A stretch of 64,000 bases of DNA from Takakia lepidozioides. Its lineage: Eukaryota; Streptophyta; Takakiopsida; Takakiales; Takakiaceae. The notes beneath the pieces are model-generated. The model saw only the letters and a program-made list of their open reading frames with translations, had not been told where the DNA came from and did not search any database. The stretch spans positions 23,434,001 to 23,498,000 of the forward strand of contig CM060733.1 of assembly GCA_030704615.1 (NCBI GenBank), given 5' to 3'. Position 1 is the stretch's first letter. Each line of letters starts with the position of its first letter. Both the position numbers and the translations under genes were made by a program. Below are positions 1 to 10,850 of the stretch, in pieces.

Positions 1-145
1 GGCTGAAGGCATAACTCTTCCACCAGAGAGCTCACCAACCTGCCTCCCAGAGATCTTGAGTCCTCATCTGAATCAAAGACCTCTCATGTCACTGTATCTA
101 TAGGGTCTCCGAAAATTGGCGTGTCAGTGGCCAACTCAAATACGG
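1..145. other. Duplicate contig end of RT region
   Basis: These bases repeat 3754-3895 (start of the reverse-transcriptase region of the Ty3 element) with several single-base insertions and deletions, then run into the gap. The scattered one-base indels look like low-quality contig-end sequence or a collapsed second element copy. No separate gene is supported here. Confidence 0.75.
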
Positions 146-645
146 NNNNNNNNNNNNNNNNNNNNNNNNNNNNNNNNNNNNNNNNNNNNNNNNNNNNNNN
201 NNNNNNNNNNNNNNNNNNNNNNNNNNNNNNNNNNNNNNNNNNNNNNNNNNNNNNNNNNNNNNNNNNNNNNNNNNNNNNNNNNNNNNNNNNNNNNNNNNNN
301 NNNNNNNNNNNNNNNNNNNNNNNNNNNNNNNNNNNNNNNNNNNNNNNNNNNNNNNNNNNNNNNNNNNNNNNNNNNNNNNNNNNNNNNNNNNNNNNNNNNN
401 NNNNNNNNNNNNNNNNNNNNNNNNNNNNNNNNNNNNNNNNNNNNNNNNNNNNNNNNNNNNNNNNNNNNNNNNNNNNNNNNNNNNNNNNNNNNNNNNNNNN
501 NNNNNNNNNNNNNNNNNNNNNNNNNNNNNNNNNNNNNNNNNNNNNNNNNNNNNNNNNNNNNNNNNNNNNNNNNNNNNNNNNNNNNNNNNNNNNNNNNNNN
601 NNNNNNNNNNNNNNNNNNNNNNNNNNNNNNNNNNNNNNNNNNNNN
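146..645. other. Assembly gap of 500 N
   Basis: Exactly 500 N. The round number suggests a placeholder for a gap of unknown size. The 3' end and 3' LTR of the flanking Ty3 element must lie in or beyond it. Confidence 0.99.
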
Positions 646-1395
646 CAGGCTTAAACTAGTCAGTCACTAGGCTGACCAATACGCTGCCCACTATGGCAGT
701 CACGAGTCCACACAATCGCCCACCCTAGCTGGTTGCTTAGGTCCCTCTAAGTCCAGGTCAGCCAAAAGATGTGATAGGAGTGACCCATAGCTCACTAAGT
801 CCTCCACCACTAGCATACTACACTCAAACTCAGATAGATCAAGAGGCCGGGTGCAAGAGTTGCCCCATCGTTAGTCGCCGTCTTGCAACCTCGTGAACTT
901 GAGCTTGGGATTCATGTATTGACTCCTATGAGCTTGGCCTCCCATGTCTTTGTTAGCTGCCTCCAGTCATGTCCACTGCCACTATCCCAAGCAGTGTGGA
1001 CACAACCAATCTCCGTCAGGGCACCTTCTCAAGAGGTGGTGTCAAGCATCCATATGCAACCCTTGAGCACCGAGCACACACAGCATGGTGGCTGCCCCTT
1101 TGCGCAGACCCACAGAGCATGACCTCAAACCTGCATGGTCACTGCCAATTTGGGTCAACCTGCCATCGACATTGGGAAGGTGACATGGCGCACAATTACG
1201 CACATGGTCTTTCAAGTCATGCATCCCGACCCTCTAAGAGCAGGACCCCTGAGGGCAACACCTCTCGAACCCTCGAATAACACGCCTGCAGAACATCCAG
1301 AGTCGTAGGAGCAGTCTGCGCAAATAAAACATAGTCACCAGGGCTAAACCTCCGAACCCAGGACGATATCCTCCACCACGTATAGTGGCATACCT
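646..1395 (-). pseudogene. Integrase C-terminal region and 3' tail of Ty3 element copy 1
   Basis: Translated on the minus strand in shifting frames, about 1390-1042 reads as the beta-barrel-like C-terminal part of an integrase (FSPGDYVLFAQ, then LLLEGRDA and KDHVRNCAPCHLPNVDG). Below about 1040 no conserved domain is visible down to the gap. The frame changes at least twice. No chromodomain was seen. Assignment rests on its position after the integrase core. Confidence 0.5.
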
Positions 1396-2273
1396 CAACG
1401 TATCACGGGCGTTGCAATGGCAAGGTTCTCAAAAGCCATGGGCTGACTTTCTTGAACAACTTGCACGCTGATCACATGCACGTACCCACACGTCAGGATC
1501 GTCAAGGTTAAGGACTGAGCAGTGTCCCTACGAATGGCTGCAGGCAAATCCGGCTCTCGGCCAAAGAGAAGGAAATATGGTGAGCGGAGGCAAGTGATGC
1601 TTGTTTGCTGAACCTGTAGCCCATGGCTACACAAGGAACTGAAGATCCCAATCTCCTAGGTGGCCCATTCTGCAAGCCATACTTGCGCAAACCCCTCTTC
1701 ACCGTCTGAACAAACTCTCTATGCTAAGCCCATCGGCCTCAGGATGATCCCGAGAAGTGGTGCGGTGGTCTATCAGGCTTATCACACAAAGCCTGAAACT
1801 CCCCCAAGAACTCTCTCCTTGGTCCGTGAGTACCTCAGCTGAGTCACCAAATCGGCTAAGCACACGATCAAAGAATGCATACGAGCCCCCTCACTAGCCT
1901 TGTCAGGCAATGGAACCAACTCAATCCACTTGGAGAAGTGCTTCCACCTCACCAACACATATCTGTGGTGGCGCATAGTCGAGTGGCAACGGTCCTGCGA
2001 AGTCAAGACTCCACCTGTAGCCAATCCCATGATAGGTAAAGGATGCAACTGTGGTGTAGGGGCGTTGAATGAAGCACACAACCCTGTCACACACCATGCA
2101 CCTAGCAACAAACTGTTGCACCTCTGTATGCATACCACGCCACCAATACTGCCCTGCAGTAAACTGTGAGTGCGTCGCACTCCAAAATGCCCCAACTCCT
2201 CATGGGCATGCCGCACTAACCGTGCACGCTGTGTGGGGTGAGGCACAATCCTCACCCGACCATCCTCCCACAC
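1395..2273 (-). pseudogene. Integrase (zinc-binding and catalytic core), frame-broken
   Basis: The minus-strand frames show an HHCC zinc-binding module (HEELGHFGVRRTH, then ARCMVCDRV). Next come the start of the catalytic core (GYRWSLDFAGPLPL, first Asp), the TSRDHPEADGLAE region carrying the catalytic Glu, and YFLLFGREPDLP typical of Ty3 integrases. The pieces lie in different frames between 2273 and 1395, so several one-base shifts break it. The role in the intact family is insertion of the cDNA into host chromatin. Confidence 0.75.
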
Positions 2274-2575
2274 TCAAAGTAGGTGTATCCCCTCCCACTT
2301 GAACTCTTGGCTCGTTGCAGGATCGATCCCTCTCCTGGCAGTCACAATGGCTGCCGTGTCTCCCGTGCGGAGGTAGTCCCACACAGCCAAATCCTCATGT
2401 ATATCTCTGGCACCACCTAGCTCATCACTAGCCTCAGGGTCCTCAGACACTCCGTCTACAGTCATCCCTGTTGTAGGTCCAATCTGACCTCCCGATGCCA
2501 AGATACACAAAAATGCAGATGCGTGCCATCCTGGCACCATCTCCTCGTCCGTCACCATGCCACCGAGCTCCAGTG

Positions 2576-3944
2576 TCATCCTGCTGGCTCATGCATGGAT
2601 TGCGACTCAATCCATCCGCATCCCGATTGACCAAACCGGTCGATGCACAACTGAAAGTCATACTCCTGGAGTATAAGTGCCCATCGTGCAAGCTTCCCCG
2701 TAAGCTTGTCTGACTCCATCAACCACTTGAGTGGCTGGTGATCCGTGACAAGGGTGAAAGAGATTGCCGTATAGATAGCCCCTGAAGTGTGCCACGGCCC
2801 ACACACTGCAGCTAAGCACCTCCCTCATATGAGCTGACTTAGCCTCTGCAGCGTTGTTCGAGCGGCTAGCGTAAGCCACTACGAACTCTCTTCCCTCATC
2901 ATCCACCTGTGTGAGCACCGCTCCAAGCCCCAGCATGCTCCAATCCGTATGCAGCTGAAAGGGACGCCCCCTGATAGGTCGTCTCAAGATAGGCGCCGAG
3001 GTCAACCTCGCCTTGAGCTCTTGAAAAGCTCGTTCCTGCTCATCTTCCCACTGCCACTCCTGGTCCACCTTGGTCAGCTTGGTTAGAGCCTTTGCAATGG
3101 TACTAAATCCTTTGACAAACCGTCTATAATAGTTTGCCAACCCCATGAAAGCTCGAACTGGCTCACATCCGTGGGGCGTGGAATTTGTGCAATGGCCTCT
3201 ACCTTAGTCTGCTGTACCCCCAATCCTCCAGGATATATCATGTGACCCAGATACTCAATCTGGTTGTGGAAAAACTTGCACTTCCCGGATGCAACTTCAA
3301 TCCGTGCCCTCTCAAGCGCTCCAATACCACCTGAAGGTGTCTCTCATGCTCCTCCATCGTAACACTAAGATGATGATGTCATCTATGTAGCACCGAGCAA
3401 AGTCCACCCCTGCTAGAATCCTATCCATGACTCTCTGAAACTCTGCAGGAGCATTCTTAAGCCCAAATGGTAAGAACCGCCACTGATATAGGCAATCCTT
3501 GCCGTGCTCATTGATCCCCCAGAATGCCGTCTTCTGCTTGTCCGCCTCCTTGATTGGCAACTGGTGATATCCGGATCGTAAATCCAAAGTGCTAAAGGCC
3601 TTAGCATGCCCGATGGCATCAAAGATCTCCTCTGGTGTTGGCATGGCATACTTATCGGACTTGGTCTGACGATTTACAGGCCGGTAATCACCGCACATAC
3701 GTCTCTCCGTCCAATTGCCATAGACATCCTTCTTGGCTGGCATCACTGTGGCTGAAGCATACTCTCCACCAGAGAGCTCCACCAAACCTGCCTCCCAGAG
3801 ATCTTGAGTCCTCATCTGAATCAAAGACCTCTCCATGTCACTGTATCTATAGGGTCTCCGAAAGATTGGCGTGTCAGTGGCCAACTCAATACGGATCTCT
3901 TGACCCTCAGTGCTCCCAGTCCCTTCAAACTGAAGGCAAAGCAA
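2576..3944 (-). pseudogene. Reverse transcriptase and RNase H of Ty3 element copy 1
   Basis: 3944-3312 encodes RT palm and fingers: [58 protein letters not shown], and the catalytic box CYIDDIIIL (YIDD). 3146-2658 encodes the RT thumb/connection (GLANYYRRFVKGFS) and RNase H (QLHTDWSMLGLGAVLTQ, FVVAYASRSNNAAE). A frame change separates the two at about 3310-3150, and further shifts follow near 2800-2600. The family reverse-transcribes the element RNA in cytoplasmic particles. Directly upstream is the methyltransferase domain, which is not usual in plant Ty3 elements. Confidence 0.88.
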
Positions 3945-4369
3945 TTCCTGTAAGCCCTCAGGAACCGCCGTATACGTCGTCTCTCTCCTCCGGTGACAAT
4001 GGGTCCAATGTCAGGCTCCCAATTGTCCTCCGTAACTACAACCTTAAGTCCAGTGGGCTTAGAGGTAGAGGACGCGTCCCATGGTTGCTATGGCAACCTC
4101 TTGAGCAGTACTCCCTACCTGCTCAGTCAATGACAAGGCATCATCCTGCCCCATCATCTCATCCTTGAGGACCTCCTCAACTCGAGAAGAATCCCCAACC
4201 TCATCCATCACAGCCGCCTTGGCTGCCAACTCCCTCTGAACCTCGAGCACCTCCCCGTGTGCCATGGATGCATGCACCCCGTGGTCCTCAATGCTCGCCC
4301 CCACTCACTGCCTGTACCGTCTCGGTAGGCAGAGACCATTGAGGGAAGTGTATTCCGCACTCTGCGTTG

Positions 4370-5405
4370 CTCAGCTAGAGCCAAGCTGATAATCCAGGTC
4401 AAGCAATTGAGATCCATTGCTTGCCCAACACTTGACGACGTGATGCCTCAGAAAGAGACGACACCGCCGTGGTACCAGTGGTAAAACCCATTGCCTCGCT
4501 CACGCTCGTCAGCATTAGGCTCCACTAACTGCTGCAACTGAGCATCCCACAGGAGGCCAGGTCCACTATCCCGGAAAGCATGCGATCCTGGGAAGCTGAG
4601 CAGTGTAGGTAATGCTGCTCGTGGTTGACCCACCTTGTTGACCACTGCCAAAGGCGAACGGTCATCGTGTCTCACACGTTGAGACTGCCTCCCTGTGTCC
4701 AGAATGTATCCACTGTGAGATGTGCTGGCCGCTGCACCCATCAAATGCCACGCTTGAGCAGTGCGGGTGGCATCATGTTAGTCCACCATAGCCGTGGACG
4801 ATGAGCCCGTGACCCCACTGTAGCTGCATCCAGCAACACTGCTGACCCAAGCCACGACCGGACTTGATGCACACTGGCCATCACCCTGGCCCGAGAATTG
4901 CCCATCAGTGGCACATTCTCCAAGATGTATGCTGGAGATACAGCTTGATGAAGCTGCAAGTGGCGCAAAACCCGCACCATCTCCCAAAACAGACCCGACC
5001 TCGAGTCTGCAATCCATTGCCATGCCCGGCTGATGAATGCCCTTGGCAGGGCCAACCTGCCACTACCAGATCAATGGAGCCAACCCGCTCCAAATCCTGC
5101 GCCCCCAGCAACGAAATGTCTGCTGGCAAGGCCTGCTGATATCCACGAATTGCAGACACCGACAACAACTCAGGGTACCGCTGCACCAACTGAGCAACAT
5201 GGCGAAGTGAAACGCGTCGTGCAGTCTCATCCCTCTCCACATACAGGTAACGCCGAACTCGTACACCTGCCTGTAACACAGCAGCCAATCCGGTGCTGAT
5301 CCCGCCAAACAAGTCCAGAAGACAAATGCCTTCATCCGGAGACTGCCACACAATAGGTGTGGTGTCCAATGGAGACAATTGAGGTGGTCCTGGTGCAATC
5401 CCCAC
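4370..5405 (-). pseudogene. Cytosine-C5 DNA methyltransferase domain inside Ty3 polyprotein (frame-broken)
   Basis: The minus-strand translation carries the C5-methyltransferase motifs in order. They are motif I LLDLFGGISTGLAAVL (SAM binding), motif IV VAGWPCQGHSSAG with the catalytic Pro-Cys, motif VI AYILENVP, and motif VIII GSRAHRPRLWW. Then follow a target-recognition-like stretch with PLAVVNKVGQPRAALP and ERERGNGF, and motif X VLGQAMDLNCLTW. About 325 residues in total, the size of a minimal catalytic domain with no regulatory domain. It lies between protease and RT in the same orientation, so it would be part of the polyprotein. Frame shifts near 4990, 4740 and 4430 break this copy. All key residues are present. 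The predicted activity is transfer of methyl from SAM to cytosine C5. The subfamily cannot be set without a tree. A second copy of motif I occurs at 17591-17670. Confidence 0.9.
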
Positions 5406-5604
5406 ACTCTCCTCCTCTCCTGACGGTACAAAGCCTCCACCCAGGCTTGTTGCACCCGTCGATCAGCATCCCGCTGCAAATCCTTGCTCGTGCCCCACAA
5501 TGGAGTCTGAGCAACCATGGTAGCAACTCCGCCATACCATACATGTCATCCTGCTCTCCCGGAGGTGGTACATCCCTGAATGAGCATTGCCCTCAAGCAA
5601 CTCT

Positions 5605-6224
5605 CTAGGCCAACTCACTGCCGCTGTGAATGCTGCTAGTGTCGGCATCTTGCCTCGCTGGGCAACCGCAACTCCTCCTATGAACGTCACAGGGAGCTGC
5701 ACACGCCGGCCCTCCCTGACTGCCATGCAGGCCTATAGGAAGCTGACTCCTCCCAAAATCCAGGGTGAAGCCCATGGGGTACAACACTGCCCCACCAACC
5801 AGGACATCGTATGAGACTGCGTCTGTCACAATGGCCTTGGCTCGCATCACTGAGCCATCTGTAGGGTGATCCGGCCGTAGTCTGATAGCCAACTCATGCC
5901 GTGTCATGCCCCGAGCCTGCTCCGATCCTCCAGAGACGTCTGTATCTGGAAAGGACAAGGCTCCATATCCGCCTCCGTGAGGCCCAAGCCTGCAATAGCA
6001 GCTCTGCCCAGCATCAGTGGCTGAGCTCCCGAGTCCAACAAGACTCGCAGTGGCCGGTACCTCTTGCCTGCCGGTCCACTCAAACAGAAAATGCCATCCT
6101 GGTTGTCTAACATGACAACTCCAGGTGTCACCATGGCGCGCTCAATGGCTGGCCTAGCTGGCAGCTCCATCAACCTGGCAGCTGCAGCTTGCCATGGCGC
6201 CGCCGTGGCAGTCTTGACCCTCAA
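5605..6224 (-). pseudogene. Retropepsin-like aspartic protease of Ty3 element copy 1
   Basis: The frame 6224-5904 contains LRVLLDSGAQPLMLGRAA, with the Asp-Ser-Gly-Ala catalytic loop of retropepsins. After a frame change it continues into MTRHELAIRL and DAVSYDVLVGGAVLYPMGF, a flap-like segment and a second hydrophobic strand ending near 5605. It lies between the zinc-knuckle gag and the methyltransferase. In the intact family it would cleave the Gag-Pol polyprotein. The second element copy has the same segment at 16700-17200. Confidence 0.75.
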
Positions 6225-6443
6225 ATCCGGATCCCTCCGGCACTACACCTCCCACTATCTCCGCAGAAGATGAAGTAACCTCCCCACTCTCACAGAGTGT
6301 AGCTGCCAGCCTGAACACCTCAGCTGGTCTTACCCCCGGCGTCGCAATCATGGTAGCCGAGAACAATGGAGCCTGGCACACAGATGTGGCCGCTCCTAGC
6401 AGCACACTAGCTGCCGTAGCCTTGGCAACACTAGGTAGTGGTG

Positions 6444-8243
6444 CTACCCGTGTAGCTCTCCCCAATGGCATAGTAACCTCCGCCTCGGTAACAGTCGGCG
6501 AGAACTAGGTGCCATGGATGGCGTCGACACTGTCTCCGCCAATGTGAATGACTGAGGAAGCCTAGCCTGACGGCTTGCCTCCCCACGCTGTGGATCCAAC
6601 TCCACCTCTGCACCTCGTGGCTCAGGAACTCGTGCTGCTCCTCGAGTCACGGCTGCAGCAGACTCCACCTGCACTAGTGGTAGTGCTGCTCCACACATGA
6701 ATCCCATGCCTCCCATATCTCCTCCCTCAGGAGCAGGAGGTGGACCATCCGGCCTTAGAGCCGGTACCACCTGAGCTGTAGCCATGGCAGCGAGCCTCTG
6801 CTCTAGCTGCTGAAGCCGGTTGGCCATGCCTTGGTCAACACCCTGACCTCCGCGTCCTTGGCCACGTTGAGCTTGCCCTTGGCCTGCACCTTGTGGCTGG
6901 CCACCTCGTCCCTCTGGGGCTGCTCCACCTCGCCCCCGGCCACCATTGTTCCCTTGGAACTGGCCTGGGCGCAACTCAGGATGCAAACCATAACACTGAG
7001 CCTCTCCATGCCCGTGTTTGCCACAATGCCCACACTGTAACTGTGCAGGCTGTGCATGTGCCGGCCCTTTGCCTCCCTCTGGACAATCCTTCTTGACATG
7101 GGGTCCTCCACATGTCCAGCACACCACATCCGCCCGTTGTTGGCCAGCAAATGAAGGTAGAGACCCCTGCATCTGAGGTCCTCTCTGCCCTTCCCTGAGC
7201 TTCACCTGAGCCCCCTTGTTGCCTTGAGCACGTTGAGGTGGTGGTTGGCTAGGAGCACCACTACCCCGTGGTGTCTCCTTAGCAAATCCCACCATGACCA
7301 CTCGTTCCTCCACCATGTTGAGCTCTATCCGCTCTGCCAGCAAAAACACATTTGCTAAGGTGGGTTGGGCGCTTGTAGGAGAGTTGCATCCCGCACCCTT
7401 CTCCTCAGCTCCTTGTCCAATATCCCATACCAGAATTGGACTGCCTGAGCTTCCGTAACCCCTTGGGTTACATTTATCAAGCGCCTCATGCGAGTGAAAG
7501 CCTCCCTCAAGCTCTCGGTCGGCTTCCGTTGGAACTCTTTAAGCTCCGCAACTTCTCTGTCCTCACCCCTTGGTAGTTCCCTCTCAACTCTTCGAAGAAC
7601 TCCACGACAGGGTTGAAAGGCAGGCACGGGTGCTAGTGCTGGTGCGGTAGTGGCTTGGGTGGACGTCGTAGCTACTGTACCCACCAGTCCCACTGCTGCT
7701 TGCTGAAGCTGCCGGTGCAGCGGCAGGTGTAGCCACTGCCCTCGTGGCTCTAGTGCCCCTAGTGATGGAGACATAGTCGGGTGACCAGTACATCCTCCAC
7801 TCCTCGATCTCAACCTCATGCCCCCGCCTGAACTCATGGTAATCATCCATAGGCGGCCCCTCAAGGTGCTGAAACAGCCCTTTCCATGCCATGAACGGCG
7901 TAAATAGTTGTGGATTGCGCATTTGCTGCAAATCACACCAACTATCAAACTCTTGGATAAAATCATCCAACTCAATGGTGCCCACCGCCCCAGAGTACCT
8001 TCGTGGCCCCTTGGTAGCTCCATACATCTCCTCCATTGTGTCCCACAACAATGGCAAAGAAACAACTTGCACCGCCGGTATGAGCCCTCCTGATTCACAA
8101 TCCGAATCAGAACCTTCCGTGGAAGACACAGGAGGTGAAGGTGGCCTAAACCGCACACCTCGTCTCGTGTACCCACTAGTATCACTAGTGCTCAAACCGG
8201 CACTGTCCCCAGCAACTAGTGGCACCTCCGTGTTGACACTCAA
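6444..8243 (-). pseudogene. Gag (capsid and nucleocapsid) of Ty3 element copy 1
   Basis: The reading starts at an ATG at 8243 (MSVNTEVPLVAGD) with an acidic, Ser/Pro-rich leader. It continues with a capsid-like region (FDSWCDLQQMRNPQLFTPF, LREAFTRMRRLINVTQG) and two zinc knuckles (CWTCGGPHVKKDC and CGHCGKHGHGEAQC). A Gly/Gln-rich basic tail follows. The frame changes at about 7600 and about 7350, so three overlapping frames make up the protein. Nucleocapsid knuckles bind the element RNA. The second copy at 14893 has the same order, truncated at its start. Confidence 0.85.
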
Positions 8244-8253
8244 CCGGTCATGA

Positions 8254-8899
8254 ACATGTCCCTAACCCCCTCTCCACAAGGTAACCGGGTAGAGAACCTG
8301 TTGCGGCTTATGGTTTGGAATACTAAGTTCCTAACATAGCCTACACCTGTACCTGCATCCACCGCAAGCACTCCTATGGTTGGCTGGTCATCACCTCCAA
8401 CCTCACCACAGGAGAAACAATGATGGTCTGGCTGGTCATCACCCCAGCCTCACCATCGACAGCATGCTCTAGGACTGGCCGGTGATCAAATCCGGACCAA
8501 TCACCTATAAAAACAAGCGCCCACACAAAACTAGCATGGCGCACAGTCAAGCATGCAGGTATGGAGGGGGCCCAAACACAAGAAATCCGAACGACAACTC
8601 CCCCACACCAAAAACAACTCCACGGTGTTGCTCCTGCAAGGACACCCAGCCCAAACCCGGACTGACTCTTGCCTCCACCTACGGAAAGGTCTTGGCCTAA
8701 TGAGAGGGTGGAAACTACGAGGAAGAGAAGCTAAAGCAATGCCTAACCCCAGCATGCTCTCATCCCAACACTCTGCCTCTCCTCTCTATCCTCACTTGCA
8801 TGACCATGGGAATATCATGAAGATACTCCTCAAATCGCCCTCCACGAGCTTCAAAATTCGGCCTTCCAGACCACATGCCAGTCCTTAGGCAGTCCACCA
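8254..8899 (-). other. Leader region of Ty3 element copy 1; no gene seen
   Basis: Between the gag start and the tandem array. It contains short internal repeats of a TGGCTGGTCATCACC unit (about 8380-8450) and no open frame with recognisable similarity. No clear tRNA primer-binding site was found by eye. It is probably untranslated leader or the inner end of the 5' LTR. Confidence 0.5.
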
Positions 8900-8984
8900 G
8901 TGCCTCCACGAGTCAGCACAGGCCGTCCACAGGTCAACACGGGCCACCACAGACCAGCACAGGCCCACACAGCTCACTGGTCAG

Positions 8985-10850
8985 GCCGTCACAGTCCCAC
9001 AGGCCACTGGGCACAGCCTGTCAAGCCCCTCACAGCCTGTCACAGCCTCAAGGCCTCAGGCACGGCCTGTCACAGCCCATCACAGCCCGTCACAGCCCAA
9101 AGGCCTCAGGCACGGCCTGTCACAGCCCCTCACAGCCCGTCACAGCCCCAAAGGCCATGGGCACGGCCTGTCACAGCCCCTCACAGCCCGTCACAGCCAT
9201 TACAGCCCCAGAGGCCTCAGGCACGGCCTGTCACAGCCCCTCACAGCCCGTCACAGCCCCAGAGGCCATGGGCACGGCCTGTCACAGCCCCTCACAGCCC
9301 GTCACAGCCCCAAAGGCCTCAGGCACGGCCTGTCACAGCCCCTCACAGCCCGTCACAGCCCAAAGGCATGGGCACGGCCTGTCACAGCCCCTCACAGCCG
9401 TCACAGCCCCACAGGCCTCAGGGCACAGCCTGTCACAGCCCCTCACAGCCCGTCACAGCCCCAAAGGCCATGGGCACGGCCTGTCACAGCCCGCACAGCC
9501 CGTCACAGCCCCAAAGGCCACTGGGCACAGCCTGTCACAGCCTGACACAGCCCGTCACAGCCCCACAGGGCACAGGGCACAGCCTGTCACAGCCCCTCAC
9601 AGCCCGTCACAGCCCCAAAGGCCTCAGGCACGGCCTGTCACAGCCCCTCACAGCCCGTCACAGCCCCAAAGGCCTCAGGCACGGCCTGTCACAGCCCCTC
9701 ACAGCCCCTCACAGCCCCAAAGGCCTCAGGCACGGCCTGTCACAGCCCCTCACAGCCCGTCACAGCCCCACAGGCCTCAGGCACAGCCTGTCACAGCCCA
9801 TCACAGCCCATCACAGCCTCAAAGGCCATGGGCACGGCCTGTCACAGCCCGTCACGGCCTCAAAGGCCTCAGGCACGGCCTGTCACAGCCCCTCACAGCC
9901 CGTCACAGCCCCAAAGGCCATGGGCACAGCCTGTCACAGCCTGACACAGCCCGTCACAGCCCCACAGGGCACAGGGCACAGCCTGTCACAGCCCATCACA
10001 GCCTGTCACAGCTGCCACAGCCTGTCACAGCCCGTCACAGCCCGTCACAGCCCCAAAGGCCACTGGGCACAGCCTGTCACAGCCTGACACAGCCCGTCAC
10101 AGCCCGTCACAGCCCCAAAGGCCTCAAACGCGGCTGTCACAGCCCCTCACAGCCCGTCACAGCCCAAAGGCCATGGGCACGGCCTGTCACAGCCCCTCAC
10201 AGCCCGTCACAGCCCCAAAGGCCATGGGCACGGCCTGTCACAGCCCCTCACAGCCCGTCACAGCCTCAAAGGCCTCAGGCACGGCCTGTCACAGCCCATC
10301 ACAGCCCATCACAGCCTCAAAGGCCATGGGCACGGCCTGTCACAGCCCCTCACAGCCCGTCACGGCCTCAAAGGCCTCAGGCACGGCCTGTCACAGCCCC
10401 TCACAAGCCCGTCACAGCCCCAAAGGCCATGGGCACGGCCTGTCACAGCCCCTCACAGCCCAAAGGCCATGGGCACGGCCTGTCACAGCCCCACAGGGCA
10501 CAGGGCACAGCCTGTCACAGCCCATCACAGCCCATCACAGCCTCAAAGGCCTCAGGCACGGCCTGTCACAGCCCCTCACAGCCCATCACAACCCCAAAGG
10601 CCATGGGCACAGTCTGTCACAGCCCCTCACAGCCCCACAGGCCTCAGGGCACAGCCTGTCACAGCCTGACACAGCCCGTCACAGCCCCACAGGGCACAGG
10701 GCACAGCCTGTCACAGCCCATCACAGCCTGTCACAGCTTGCCACAGCCTGTCACAGCCCGTCACAGCCCCACAGGGCACAGGGCACAGCCTGTCACAGCC
10801 ATCACAGCCTGTCACAGCTTGCCACACATGGCCGCTCTGGCAGTTTAGCC
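8985..10850. repeat. 51-bp GC-rich tandem array in the 5' region of Ty3 copy 1
   Basis: About 35 units of roughly 51 bp, built from the sub-motifs CCTGTCACAG, CCCCTCACAG, CCCGTCACAG and CCAAAGGCC(AT/TC). Many units are near-identical, with some 30-40-bp partial units. Because 51 is a multiple of three and the unit lacks stops, long open frames (up to 657 codons) run through it on the plus strand. These are by-products of the repeat, not genes. Similar short GGCCGTGA-type motifs occur in the matching part of the second element copy (about 14560-14790), so the array looks like a local expansion inside the element's LTR or leader. Confidence 0.9.

Noticed and set aside
3635-4168. 177-codon plus-strand frame opposite the RT/methyltransferase region
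   Set aside because: It is antisense to clear RT coding sequence and has no domain of its own. Other plus-strand frames in 883-8250 were rejected for the same reason.
8503-8512. TATAAAAA box on the plus strand near 8500
   Set aside because: Opposite in orientation to the retrotransposon and no plus-strand gene follows, only the repeat array.
8875-10848. 657-codon plus-strand open frame rich in His-Ser-Pro-Gln repeats
   Set aside because: It is a by-product of the 51-bp stop-free tandem repeat. A second long frame overlaps it in another phase, and it is antisense to the retrotransposon.
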